Positions 10,380 through 20,797 of a stretch of 64,000 bases of DNA are shown here, piece by piece (positions within the stretch are counted from its first letter, which is position 1; the number at the start of each line of letters is the position of its first letter). The translations under genes and the position numbers were made by a program. The stretch lies in contig JASBNA010000027.1 in assembly GCA_038087015.1 (NCBI GenBank), forward strand, positions 1 through 64,000, in the 5' to 3' direction. Source of the DNA: Cerrena zonata (Eukaryota; Basidiomycota; Agaricomycetes; Polyporales; Cerrenaceae). The notes under the pieces were generated by a model. The model had not been told where the DNA came from and searched no databases. It saw only the letters and a list, made by a program, of their open reading frames with translations.

Positions 10380-10907
10380 ATGACCGACACTGGCTTGCCA
10401 CCTAACTGGACCATCAGAATCTCGCGTACTCACGCTAAAGAGTACTTCTACAACCAATCCACAAAAGATTCCTCGTGGGAACCTCCATTTGGTACCGATG
10501 ATGAAAAATTAAAAGCATACTTGATTAGATTTAAACAAAATAAAAATAAACCAGTAATCCCAGAAGATGGTAAGATTAGAGTGTCACATTTACTAATTAA
10601 AAGTAACCAATCAAGAAGACCTAAGTCCTGGAAAAATCCCGACGGTATTACTACTACTCGTGATGAATCAATTGCGATTTTGAAAAACTTACAAACTAAA
10701 ATCTTAAACGGTGAAGCCAAACTCGGTGATTTAGCTAAAACTGAAAGTGACTGTTCTTCTCATTCTAATGCTGGTGATTTGGGGTTTTTCGCTAAAGGTC
10801 AAATGCAACCTCCTTTTGAAGAAGCAGCTTTCAATTTAAATGTAGGTGAAATTAGTGATATCGTTGAAACCGATAGTGGAGTCCATCTTATCCAAAGAAC
10901 AGCATAA
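10380..10907 (+). CDS. ESS1: Parvulin prolyl isomerase Ess1
   Basis: Ess1/Pin1 isomerises phospho-Ser/Thr-Pro bonds, chiefly in the RNA polymerase II C-terminal domain. A WW domain (residues 6-38, with LPPNWTIRISR and SWEPP) is followed by a linker and a PPIase domain with VSHLLIK, the phosphate-binding Arg/Lys cluster RRPKSW, the catalytic Cys in SDCSS, GDLGFFAKGQM, PFEEAAF and a terminal GVHLI. The start is the ATG at 10380; an in-frame TTG two codons earlier is ignored. Length is 175 residues, matching the family. Confidence 0.95.
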   Translation: MTDTGLPPNWTIRISRTHAKEYFYNQSTKDSSWEPPFGTDDEKLKAYLIRFKQNKNKPVIPEDGKIRVSHLLIKSNQSRRPKSWKNPDGITTTRDESIAILKNLQTKILNGEAKLGDLAKTESDCSSHSNAGDLGFFAKGQMQPPFEEAAFNLNVGEISDIVETDSGVHLIQRTA

Positions 10908-11163
10908 TCTTTTTATAAAAAACAAACTTTCTTCTCCATTTGTATTCTTTAATATCAATAAGCTATTTTTGGTTCCCCATTCATTTTTCGTAAATTGATG
11001 TCAATCGGCCAATGCCATCCCATCAAACACGGCATCGGGACTCTGTTCATCCCGTATATCCAAAAGGATCTTTCGTGCTTTATTCAATTTGAGCGGAATA
11101 AACCAATTGAAAATTTTCACTCTACGCTTAATTCTTTATCTACGACCAGTAAGCCTCTCTCCC

Positions 11164-14065
11164 ATGTTAAGCAATCTTTCATATGCTGGCCCCCGGAACT
11201 ACTTGGTCTCGTGTCGGCGGTTGCCTTTACTTCTTAGGTCTTCTTTATTGGCCCGTGCTGACTTAACTCCTGCAACTGCTACTTCTGCTTCACAAACCCG
11301 TACCTTTGGCGGCCATTTTAAATATTCAAATAGAAAAAGTTTGCCACTTCTAATAAACCGCCAGCTCGACTATTATCCACGTCAATTGCCCTCTAACTTG
11401 GTCAATTGCAAAAGATATCACTGCCATCTTACCGCTTCAATCGCCAGTATGTGTCGTTCTTCCAATTCAGCCTCTGCTCAAGTGGTTTCTAGTGATCGGG
11501 AAGTTCTTCCAACCAATGTTACACCGCTCCACTATCATTTAACTTTGGAGCCTTTATTTGACACGTTCAAGTTCAACGGGGACGTTTCTATTGACTTGCA
11601 TGTTAATGAACGTACCAACTACGTCACCTTGAATAGTTTGGAAATTGAAGTTCACGAAGCTAAGATTAACGACCATTTGATCAAAGATATTAAATTTGAT
11701 GAAGAGAAACAAACTGTTACCTTCAATATCGATGATTACTTGGTTAAGGATGCTGAAGCAACTTTGAAAATCAAATTCACTGGGGAATTGAATGATAAAA
11801 TGGCTGGGTTTTATAGATCTTCTTATAAAGAAAATGGTGAAACCAAATATTTGGCTACTACTCAAATGGAGCCAACTGATTGTCGTCGTGCTTTCCCTTG
11901 TTTCGATGAACCTGCCTTGAAAGCAAAATTCGATATTTCTTTAATCACCGAAAGAGATTTGGTTGCTTTATCTAATATGGATCATAAGGAAACTAGCCTT
12001 TTAGATAATGGTAAACAAAAAGTCATTTTCCATACTTCTCCTTTAATGTCTACTTATCTTGTTGCCTTCATTGTTGGGGATTTGAAATATGTTGAAAATA
12101 ATGATTATCGTGTTCCAATTAAAGTCTATGCTACTCCCGGATCTGAACATTTAGGTAAATATTCTGCTGATATTGCTGCTAAAACTTTGGCTTTCTTTGA
12201 TAAAAAATTCGATATCCCTTATCCTTTACCTAAATTAGATATGGTTGCAATTCATGATTTCTCTGCTGGTGCTATGGAAAACTTCGGTTTAGTCACCTAT
12301 AGAACTGTTGATTTGTTAATTGATCCTGAAAATACTAATATTAACACTAAACAAAGAGTTACTGAAGTGGTTATGCATGAATTGGCTCATCAATGGTTTG
12401 GTAATTTGGTAACTATGGATTTCTGGGATGGTTTATGGCTTAATGAAGGTTTTGCTACTTGGATGTCCTGGTATGCTTGTGATTCTTTATATCCAGATTG
12501 GAAAGTTTGGGAATCTTATGTTTACGATTCTTTACAACATGCTTTATCCTTGGATGCTTTAAGAGCTTCCCATCCAATTGAAGTTCCTGTTAAAAGAGCT
12601 GATGAAATTAATCAAATTTTCGATGCAATTTCTTACTCTAAAGGTTCTTCTTTATTGAAAATGATCTCAAGATGGTTAGGTGAAGATGTTTTCATTAAAG
12701 GTGTTTCAAATTATTTAAAAAAACACAAATGGGGTAACACTAAAACTTCCGATTTATGGGAAGCTTTAAGTGATGTTAGTGGAAAAGATGTCGTTCAAGT
12801 CATGGATATTTGGACTAAGAATGTAGGTTTCCCTATTGTTACCGTTAAAGAATCAGATAAAGGTGAAATAAATGTTACTCAAAATCGTTTCTTAGCAACC
12901 GCTGATGTTAAACCTGATGAAGATAAGGTCTTATATCCAGTTTTCTTAGGTTTAAAAACTTCTGAAGGGTGTTGATGAATCATTGACTTTGAATGAAAGA
13001 TCTAAAACCTTTACCTTATCTACTTCAGATGATTTCTTCAAAATTAATGCTGACCAAGCAGGTCTTTACCGTACTGCTTACTCTTCAGAACGTTGGTTCA
13101 AATTGGGTAAAGCTGGTGTTGAAGGAAAATTATCTGTTGAAGATAGAGTGGGTTTAGTTGCCGATGCTTCTTCTTTGGCTTCATCTGGTTTCGTTGAAAC
13201 CACTGACTTATTAAATTTGGTTAAATCATGGTCTGGTGAAACCAATTACGTCGTTTGGGATGAAATCTTAGATAGAATTGGGTCTATAAAAGTAACTTTT
13301 ATGTTTGAAGATCCTTCTATTAGAGAAGCTTTGAATAATTTCATAATTGATTTGATTAGCACAAAATTAGATACCATTGGATGGACATTCAGCCCTAACG
13401 ATTCATTTGCTGATCAACAGTTGAAAGCCTCTCTTTTCATGTCTGCTGTTGGTGCTGGTCATGAAGGGGCTGTTTCTCATGCTAAGTCTTCTTTCGAAAA
13501 ATTCGTTGCGGGAGACAAATCAGCAATCAACCCAAATATCAGATCTTCTGTCTTCAATGTAGTTGCTAGAAATGGTGATGAAAAAGTTTATGAACAATTA
13601 TTAAATATTTACACCAATCCACAATCTACCGAAGAAAAACTTGCTGCCTTAAGATCATTAGGAAGATTCGAAAATCCTGAAATTTTGAATAAAGTTGCAG
13701 GCTTATTATTACAAACTGACATCATCAAAGCCCAAGATATCTATATTCCAATGCAAGGTATGAGAGCTCATAGACTTGGTATTGAAACTTTATGGAAATG
13801 GTTAACCGAAAATTGGGATGAAATATATAAATTATTACCTCCAGGGTTGTCAATGTTAGGTTCCGTGGTCACAATCGCTACTTCTGGTTTCACCAAAGAT
13901 GAACAAAAAGCCGAAGTTAAAGCATTCTTCGATAAGAAAAATACCAAAGGTTTCGATCAAGGTTTAGCTCAATCTTTAGATGTTATTACTGCTAAAGGTG
14001 CATGGGCTACTCGTGATCTTAAAGTCATTAATGAGTGGTTATCCGCTAACGGTTATACTAAATAA
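11164..14065 (+). CDS. APE2: M1-family aminopeptidase Ape2/Aap1, one frameshift
   Basis: This zinc aminopeptidase removes N-terminal residues from peptides. The M1 signature GAMEN, the zinc site HELAHQWFGN and the downstream Glu in LWLNEGF are all present, followed by the large helical C-terminal domain. The ATG at 11164 opens a basic, Ser/Leu-rich presequence of about 95 residues; a second in-frame ATG at 11449 would give a shorter form lacking it. Dual targeting from two starts is plausible but inferred. The frame breaks at GGG 12967-12969; removing one G joins TSEG to VDESLTLNERS and gives about 966 residues, against 952 in S. cerevisiae Ape2. Confidence 0.93.
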
Positions 14066-14167
14066 CTAGCTGGGGACCGCTTAAATAAACTATAAGCCCT
14101 ATCCCATAACGAACCAATAGGTGTTCTAGCATCTATTTATTACGTAATAGTGTATATAAGTAAAGAT

Positions 14168-14995
14168 CTATACTTTATATGATGCGTCAATTACTCTGTA
14201 TAAGTAAGACAAATGGAAATCGCTTTTTGCTAGATTTACATCCATAAATGGACTATTCAATGTAGTTCCATCTGGATTAACCTTAACATGAAAGTCAGGA
14301 ACCTTTTCAACTCTTTTAAATCCACAATACTTGGTATAATATTCAACTAAACCGTGTTCCCTCACAACCTCGCTATGGATAATGAATTTATCTATTCCCT
14401 TATGGTTAATAATAGAGGAAGCTCTATTAGTCAAAAATTTGTCAATGATAATATCAAGAAATTTAGGTCCCAATCCATTGAGGAATGAAGTCACTGTAGT
14501 TAATTGATATTCTTTGGCCATTGGATCATCCTTATATTCACTCTCTCCAGTGAAACTTTTCAAACCTGCAGTGGCGAGAGTTCTATATAAGATATCATCA
14601 TTAATTACCAAGTCTGGCTTGACAATTGATACATCTATTTCCGTTTTATCATCAATTATAAATAAGTCTTCGAACTGCTTTGGAATATGGCAACTGTAAC
14701 TTTCTTTTGCAGAAGTGGTTGGCTTATCGAAATCTCTTATTAACCCATGTTCATTCTTTAACTTATCAAACACGGTTTTTGGTCCGAGTAGCAAGAAGAA
14801 GACATCTTGATCTGGTTCAAATCCAATGTCAGAGATGAACGAATTCGTGATCCTGTCGGTAATTATAATATTATACTTGAAAAAGTTCTTGCTGTAACCT
14901 TTATTAATGACTTTTATGAGTCCTTCATAACGTTTGCCGTTGTTATCGGGTCCAAACAACCAATCTTTTGTGAAAATTAAAAGTTCGAAAGACAT
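14168..14995 (-). CDS. Conserved fungal protein with GNAT-like C-terminus
   Basis: I do not recognise a named orthologue. The 275-residue protein has no signal peptide or membrane segment. A stretch near residues 215-235 (HGLVEYYTKYCGFKRVEKV) looks like the last strand-helix of a GNAT acetyltransferase fold, where a Tyr and a GF motif are typical. The coenzyme A loop (Q/RxxGxG/A) is not obvious, so catalysis is uncertain. Codon use resembles its neighbours. It is tail-to-tail with APE2. Confidence 0.6.
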   Translation of the reverse strand: MSFELLIFTKDWLFGPDNNGKRYEGLIKVINKGYSKNFFKYNIIITDRITNSFISDIGFEPDQDVFFLLLGPKTVFDKLKNEHGLIRDFDKPTTSAKESYSCHIPKQFEDLFIIDDKTEIDVSIVKPDLVINDDILYRTLATAGLKSFTGESEYKDDPMAKEYQLTTVTSFLNGLGPKFLDIIIDKFLTNRASSIINHKGIDKFIIHSEVVREHGLVEYYTKYCGFKRVEKVPDFHVKVNPDGTTLNSPFMDVNLAKSDFHLSYLYRVIDASYKV

Positions 14996-15000
14996 TATTA

Positions 15001-15415
15001 AGTACTAGTACTAGAAGTAATTAACAAGTCAAAGAAAAAAAAAAGGCGGAATTTTAAATGATCAAATTCCTCTCGAATTCGTATTACAGAAGTGAAAAGT
15101 TATACAACATATAATTTTATTGTATCAAGTTATTTACAAATTTTCAATGAAGATGAGGTCTACTTGATATACTGGACCAAATAACAGTAGTTGAATGCAA
15201 AAAATAAAGCAGTAAAAGAAAGACGGGAAAAATGACCAAAAAAAAAAAAAAAAAAAAAAAAGCATAAGGTGAATGAAAAAGCTGGCAATATTATTACCGT
15301 AGCAAATAAATGACTTAAAACATGAAGGATGGAACTAAAAGACCTAATAAAACCAAAAAACGACGTTGAAAACAAAAAAAACAAAGATCCCTGAAGAGTA
15401 AGTAAAGATCATTGA
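15001..15415. other. Intergenic, A-tract
   Basis: This lies upstream of the GNAT-like gene and downstream of the Ser/Lys-rich gene, both on the - strand. A run of more than 20 A lies at about 15238-15260. Nothing else is recognisable; a - strand frame across the tract is low-complexity and not coding. Confidence 0.5.
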
Positions 15416-17170
15416 TCATGGAATAGTTTCAGCGACTTTCATGAATCGTAACATCAACATGAATTGATCTTCTTCATAAGCAAAGGATTGTCTGAACTTA
15501 ATGATATGTTTCCATCTTTTAGAATTCATACCTTTAGATTCTCTGATTAGACGATCCCATAAATGATAACCACCAATACTTGATCTAATTGAAGATTGGG
15601 GTAATTCAAGACTATACTTTTCGATGAATAAGGGACTAATTTTACCCATTCTTTGATGATATAAAGCCCAAATCAATATATGACCAAAATATGATAAGAC
15701 TGAATAATCAAAATTATTTTGATGTATATCTTTATTTGAAGGAGTCAATTTTGTACGGGTTGTTTCTAAATTAATTTCATCATAACCGCCAAACCATTCA
15801 GGAATTTCTGGGTTGGATCTGATAGTTTTCCGGAAACCAATTGATTCATATAATGCAACGTTAATACATAACTTGAAGAAGACTGATTTTTTTTCCAAAT
15901 CTTCAAATAAGTCACCGGTGTGTTTAATAACAAAATTCAAAGCGTTTTGAGCGAATTTTGAAACTTTTGAAGATGATACAATTGTTTTAATTTTAACATC
16001 ATTTAATTCTAAATTTAAGATTTGTTGGTGAGAAAGACCAATGATAGTTTTTATTGATTGAATTTGAGGTAATGATTCCGAGGTGAATTTACCATTTGAA
16101 TTTTGTTTCTTTGTTGGTCTTAATGTAATTTCAAAAGGATTTGCATTTTTATTTGGAGATTCGATTTCATTCGAAGCGATTAAATCTGCCACTGACTTTT
16201 TTCTACTATTTAATAAATCTTTTGGAGGAGTAATTAAAGAATCTCTTCTGAAAGTTTTAATTGTACCACCACCGTGTTGTTGAATTAATTCAGATACTGA
16301 TCTTTTTGAATTCAATAATCCATTTCTGGAAGGGCTTCCTTCGTGTTGTTTAATTAAATCACTTACTGATTTCTTTCTATTCAATAAATCTTTCGTTGGA
16401 GTAAAACTTGGAGTTGGAGGTAAAAATTCACTGACAGATCTTTTCCTTTCATCGGCAATCATTAAATCTAAATCAAAGGAGGAATCTTCAATGGTTGTAT
16501 TTGTATCATCAAGATCAATTGAAGTGGCAGAATCGATTCTTCGAATTGGAGCACTTACTGCTCTTTTACCAATTTTTTTCGTTGTTGAAATACCAGAAGC
16601 CATCGAGTCATCACTCATATAGCTGAGAGTATCGTCAAATTCACTATCTTCTGGTTCACCTAATGGTTTTCTAAAAGAAGAAGTATCACTGATTTCACCT
16701 TCAGAATCTTTATCTTGATTCTGTTCAAGCTTACGATAAGCAGCAGCCTTCTTTCTACGTTCTTTTCTTTTCAAATTTCTAATTGTTCTTCTTTGTTTTT
16801 CAGCAGCTTCTTGTTCAGGAGTCTTTTCTGTTTGACTTTTAGATCCATCAGTTGAGTCGGCCAGTTCAGTTTTTGGAAGATTTGGTAAACTTGCTTTACG
16901 ACTTTCTGGCTTAAGACCATGGTAAGATTTTTTCTTGTTAAGTCTTGAATTGTTTCTCGACCTATTTGGCGAATCATTACGTTGGTTATCATAGCTTGAT
17001 TTCTTCTTTCTTAACTTGGGATTACTAAGTTTTTGTTCATTTACCTCTTGATGTTCGCTTTTTTTATCTTCAAGAACATCAGCTTGATCTCTCTTTGGCT
17101 CAGATTTCATCAAGAAGGTCAAATCTCTTTCGAATTGAGCATCGTTAGCTTTTGCAGCATTAACTGACAT
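15416..17170 (-). CDS. Ser/Lys-rich protein with repeated KKSVS-D/E-LI motifs and conserved helical C-terminus
   Basis: I do not recognise this 584-residue protein. The first 240 residues are charged and disordered, with basic clusters (RNLKRKERRKKA, about 131-142) and acidic patches. Residues about 242-331 hold four copies of a short motif, [KR][KR]SVS/A-[DE]-[LF]-[IL], three preceded by a LLN-type spacer. Each places a Ser after two basic residues, as in sites for basophilic kinases or 14-3-3 partners. Residues about 375-584 look folded and helical (KVSKFAQNALNFVIKHTGDLF, FGHILIWALYHQR, GGYHLWDRLI). The start is the ATG at 17170. The promoter lies in 17171-18140. Confidence 0.7.
   Translation of the reverse strand: MSVNAAKANDAQFERDLTFLMKSEPKRDQADVLEDKKSEHQEVNEQKLSNPKLRKKKSSYDNQRNDSPNRSRNNSRLNKKKSYHGLKPESRKASLPNLPKTELADSTDGSKSQTEKTPEQEAAEKQRRTIRNLKRKERRKKAAAYRKLEQNQDKDSEGEISDTSSFRKPLGEPEDSEFDDTLSYMSDDSMASGISTTKKIGKRAVSAPIRRIDSATSIDLDDTNTTIEDSSFDLDLMIADERKRSVSEFLPPTPSFTPTKDLLNRKKSVSDLIKQHEGSPSRNGLLNSKRSVSELIQQHGGGTIKTFRRDSLITPPKDLLNSRKKSVADLIASNEIESPNKNANPFEITLRPTKKQNSNGKFTSESLPQIQSIKTIIGLSHQQILNLELNDVKIKTIVSSSKVSKFAQNALNFVIKHTGDLFEDLEKKSVFFKLCINVALYESIGFRKTIRSNPEIPEWFGGYDEINLETTRTKLTPSNKDIHQNNFDYSVLSYFGHILIWALYHQRMGKISPLFIEKYSLELPQSSIRSSIGGYHLWDRLIRESKGMNSKRWKHIIKFRQSFAYEEDQFMLMLRFMKVAETIP
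16165..16450 (-). repeat. Four in-frame copies of a KKSVSDLI-type motif
   Basis: Peptide copies at about residues 242-249 (RKRSVSEF), 265-273 (RKKSVSDLI), 288-296 (SKRSVSELI) and 322-330 (SRKKSVADLI) are spaced 23-34 residues apart. The DNA is diverged, so this is an old repeat kept for its peptide. Confidence 0.75.
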
Positions 17171-18140
17171 TTTTATTAGGCAAAAAAAAAAAAAATGAAT
17201 ACTTTTGTGCGATCAAAAGTCAATTAGGCAGTTTAATTAAACTTCGTGTTCGTGTTTTTGTGTGTGTGATTTTGTTGATTCTTAAGATGGACAGAAAAAT
17301 CAGCTTTTTTTAGTTTCCCAGTAGACAGATTTTGGACGAGTTTTCAATAACGACGAAGCCAAAGCTGGTTATTGGAAATGGGATCAACCGGTAATCGAAG
17401 GAACGGTGAAGGAAGGACCAGGGAACGACAAGGGAACGAACAAGGGAAAGCAAAATGGGATTTTCCAAAACAACGAAAACGTTCACGCCGGATAGTGGTA
17501 TTCTCTCTTCTAATACTTGTAGCAGCTAAAGATGAAGAAGTAGAATTGGCAAAAATGGAGCGATGTAAGCAGTTGGCGGTGGAGTAAAACTCGAGATCAA
17601 CACAGCGCAGAAATGGCAGGTTCTCGAAACTGAAAAAGAATGTAATTGCCCGGGGGGAAATTGGCCGGAAATGTCTTTGAGGAAGAATAGAATGAAAGGA
17701 AAAGAAGGGTTGGAAAGAAAGTGGTAGTAGGTTTGGTGATCTTGAGAAAGAATGGGTGGGAGGGTGTGTGTTGGTTGTTAGCCTTTTAATAGGATTAACG
17801 AGCGGTTACTACTTAAAAACAAACAATCGACACCACCACACAAAAACATCGCTTAAGTGGCGGTTGTATAAACACCAATGCAAGATTAAAGGAATTACAA
17901 GAGATTAATACTACATCAAGGTATAAAAAAATGAATTTTATATTTATTTGAATATGTTTTTGAATCATTTATTATTTTTCATGATAAGATAAGATTTTAA
18001 AACATTTTTTTCAATCTTCAAAAATTGTTTAAATTTAGCATGTATAGAATCTAAAAATATAAAAGAAAAATAGAAAGTTAAAAGAAAATGTTAAAAATCT
18101 TTTTTTAATTTTAATTAATCAGATGGTCTCGTAATAAACT
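17171..18140. other. Intergenic between the Ser/Lys-rich gene and ATP1
   Basis: About 970 bp, the upstream region of the Ser/Lys-rich gene plus the ATP1 3' flank. The part from 17380 to 17760 is purine-rich on the + strand. The 17372-17587 frame is a by-product of that composition. The AT-rich part from 17920 to 18120 probably holds ATP1 3' signals. I see no RNA gene. Confidence 0.45.
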
Positions 18141-20305
18141 TTAGAAAGAAGCAGAGAAAGATTCAGGTAGCCTTCTTTAATTTTTCTAATTCTTCTTTAG
18201 ATAATTCACCTTTAGTTCTAATAGCATCTAAGATTTCTGGTTCATTAGATTTTAAGGAAGATAAGAAAGCTTCTTCGAATTCACCAACTTTTTCAACAGG
18301 AACGTTATCCAAGAAACCGTTAACACCGGCGTAAATGATTGGAACTTGTTCTTCAGCAGCTAAAGGAGAAGCTTGTTTTTGTTTCAAGATTTGGGTTAAT
18401 CTTTCACCTCTAGATAAAGTTTGTTTAGTAGAAGCATCTAAATCAGAACCGAATTGAGCAAAAGCGGCAACTTCTCTGTATTGAGCCAAGAACAATTTCA
18501 AAGAACCAGCAACTTGTTTCATAGCTTTAACTTGAGCAGCAGAACCGACACGAGAAACGGATAAACCAACGTTAATAGCTGGTCTAATACCTTTATAGAA
18601 TAATTCGGCTTCCAAGAAAATTTGACCATCAGTAATAGAAATAACATTGGTTGGGATATAAGCAGAAACATCACCACCTTGAGTTTCAATAATTGGTAAA
18701 GCGGTTAAAGAACCAGCACCGTGAGCTTCAGACATTTTAGCGGCTCTTTCTAATAAACGAGAATGTAAGTAGAAAACATCACCAGGGTAAGCTTCACGAC
18801 CAGGAGGACGTCTTAATAATAAAGATAATTGACGGTAAGCAACAGCTTGTTTAGATAAATCATCATAGATGATTAAAGCATGACGACCGTTATCTCTAAA
18901 CCATTCACCAATAGCACAACCGGTGAAAGGAGCTAAATATTGTAATGGAGCAGCTTCAGAAGCAGTAGCGGCAACAACAATGGAATATTTCAAAGCATCA
19001 TTTTGTTCTAAAGTTTGAACTAATTGAGCAACGGTGGATCTTTTTTGACCAACGGCAACGTAAACACAGTATAATTTTTTAGATTCATCAGAACCGTTAT
19101 TCCATCTTTTTTGATTTAAAATGGTATCCAAAGCAACGGCAGTTTTACCGGTTTGACGATCACCAATAATCAATTCTCTTTGACCTCTACCAACTGGGAC
19201 TAAAGCATCAACGGATTTCAAACCAGTTTGCATTGGTTCGTGAACAGATCTTCTTGGTAAAATACCTGGAGCTTTAACTTCAGCTTGAGAAGTAGAAGAG
19301 TTATTTAATGGTCCTTTACCATCAATTGGGTTACCTAAACCATCAACAACACGACCTAATAATTCTGGACCAGTTGGAACTTCAACAATTTTACCAGATC
19401 TTTTAACGGCTTCACCTTCTTTAACTAAAGCATCGGAACCTAACAAGACAACACCAACTTGACCAGCTTCCAAGTTAAGGGTCATACCTCTAACACCAGA
19501 GGAGAAATCAACCAATTCACCGGCTTGGACATTGTTTAAACCGAAAACACGGGCAATACCATCACTAAATGATTTGTTAGTATAAAGACTTTTTTCACCA
19601 TCTTTGTGTTGAATCAGAAAATATTCAATTTTCATTGGTTGAATGTCCAAGGTGCGCGGGAAAATCATTTTTCATTCGCTGAAAAAAAAATTCAAGCCGG
19701 CACCCGTGCACCCGGCGACTATTATTCGACATCAACAATTTAATGAAATCAACACTTGGAATAGAAGGATACATACCCAATGGATAAAACCTTACCGGTT
19801 TCGTTTAAGTTGGCTTCACCAGAGACACCTCTGATTTTTTCTTCTAAGATAGAAGAAACTTCAGTTGGAGCAGCTTTGGCGGAAGCGAAACGAACAGCAG
19901 AAACAGCAGCTGGACGAGCCTAGAAAAGTTAGTATATTGAATAGATATTCGATGAATGGATGATTGATTGAATGATAGGTGGATTATTAGTTATTCATAT
20001 TGAATCAATTGAATAGCCGCCAATGAATTCAATTGGCCAATTGCCTTCAAAACCTGTAAACCATGGATTAAAATCAAGTATCAATTAGTATCAACTAGTA
20101 TCAATTAGTACCATCAAGTACCCTCAAGTACCAATTAACAATCAAGTACCAATTAACAATCAATTATCATTATCAATTATCAATTAACAATCAATCATTC
20201 AACCAATCATTCCAATTAATAATTAATACATACAACACGCAAGGATCTAGAAGCGATAGCAGCAGAACGAGCAGCAGTACGTAAAACAGGACGAGCTGAC
20301 AACAT
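18141..20305 (-). CDS. ATP1: Mitochondrial F1-ATPase subunit alpha, three exons, one frameshift
   Basis: Subunit alpha of the F1 head of ATP synthase, in the mitochondrial matrix. Exon 1 is 20305-20234 ([10 protein letters not shown]..., presequence), exon 2 is 19919-19777 ([10 protein letters not shown]... to ...KVLSIG) and exon 3 runs 19564-18141. Both introns have GTATGT donors and exact TACTAAC branch sites. Exon 3 carries the P-loop GDRQTGKTA and the conserved [12 protein letters not shown] and [10 protein letters not shown]. The reading frame shifts at the GG of 18166-18167; removing one base restores the canonical ESFSASF end at the TAA at 18143-18141. The corrected product is 545 residues, the same length as S. 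cerevisiae Atp1, which confirms both the splicing and the indel. An ORF-only reading would give exon 3 a false N-terminus out of intron 2. Confidence 0.96.
19565..19776 (-). other. ATP1 intron 2
   Basis: 212 nt. Donor GTATGT at 19776-19771, branch TACTAAC at 19582-19576, acceptor TTTAG ending at 19565. It interrupts a Gly codon (phase 2) immediately before DGIARVFGL. Confidence 0.93.
19920..20233 (-). other. ATP1 intron 1, containing a degenerate short tandem repeat
   Basis: 314 nt, phase 0. Donor GTATGT at 20233-20228, branch TACTAAC at 19934-19928, acceptor TTTCTAG ending at 19920. Within it, + strand 20080-20190 is built of imperfect 10-11 bp units such as ATCAATTAGT and ACCATCAAGT. I cannot see an embedded snoRNA. 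Confidence 0.9.
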
Positions 20306-20797
20306 TATAGGATGATATGACAAGGGGATATAATGGTTGTTGTATATGGGGAAAGAAAGAAAAGGTAGGAGAAGAAAAAAAAGAGTGGGCCAGAATAAAA
20401 TTTAAGTAGGAAAAAGTTGAAAATCGAAAAACTCTAGCTGTTTAACCGCTGAAAAACTTTTCTTACTGAGAATCCCCAATGTAATTGGAGCACAGTGCGC
20501 GCGACATTTGCCAGGGTCGCACTGTTGGTGAGGGCCCGCGCGCGACATTGTGCTGAGTTAGTTACGCTCGGTGCGCGGAAGGGCGCGCTTTGATTGGCTG
20601 GCGGAGGGTCTTTGCGCTGCTGGCCATAGTGCGAGCGGTGCTAACCTTTCTCATTGGCCGCGACATTTTGCCAGATCCACTGGCGGTCATGTGACCTGCT
20701 TATGTAATCGGTTTTTTCTTTGATATTTTCCCTTGAGTGAAAATTTGATGGAAAGCTTGTTGATTTAATGGTTGGATAAGTAGTTGGTTCTACAGTA
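20306..20797. promoter_or_regulatory. ATP1 / mitochondrial-protein divergent promoter with CCAAT boxes
   Basis: This region has an unusual GC-rich core (20490-20680) in AT-rich DNA. CCAAT boxes lie at 20476-20480 (+) and, as ATTGG, at 20484-20488, 20593-20597 and 20653-20657. These are candidate sites for the Hap2/3/4/5 respiratory activator, which fits a promoter serving two mitochondrial genes. A GCGACATT element occurs three times: 20501-20514 and 20660-20674, both ending TTGCCAG, and 20542-20550. Confidence 0.65.

Noticed and set aside
15160..15384. Phe-rich - strand frame
   Set aside because: Produced by reading through the A/T homopolymer at about 15240-15260.
17372..17587. 71-codon + strand frame
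   Set aside because: Purine-rich composition alone gives a Gly/Arg/Glu-rich peptide; no ATG context or similarity supports it.
19643..19834. 63-codon + strand frame
   Set aside because: It lies antisense to ATP1 intron 2 and exon 2; the - strand exon there is clearly coding.
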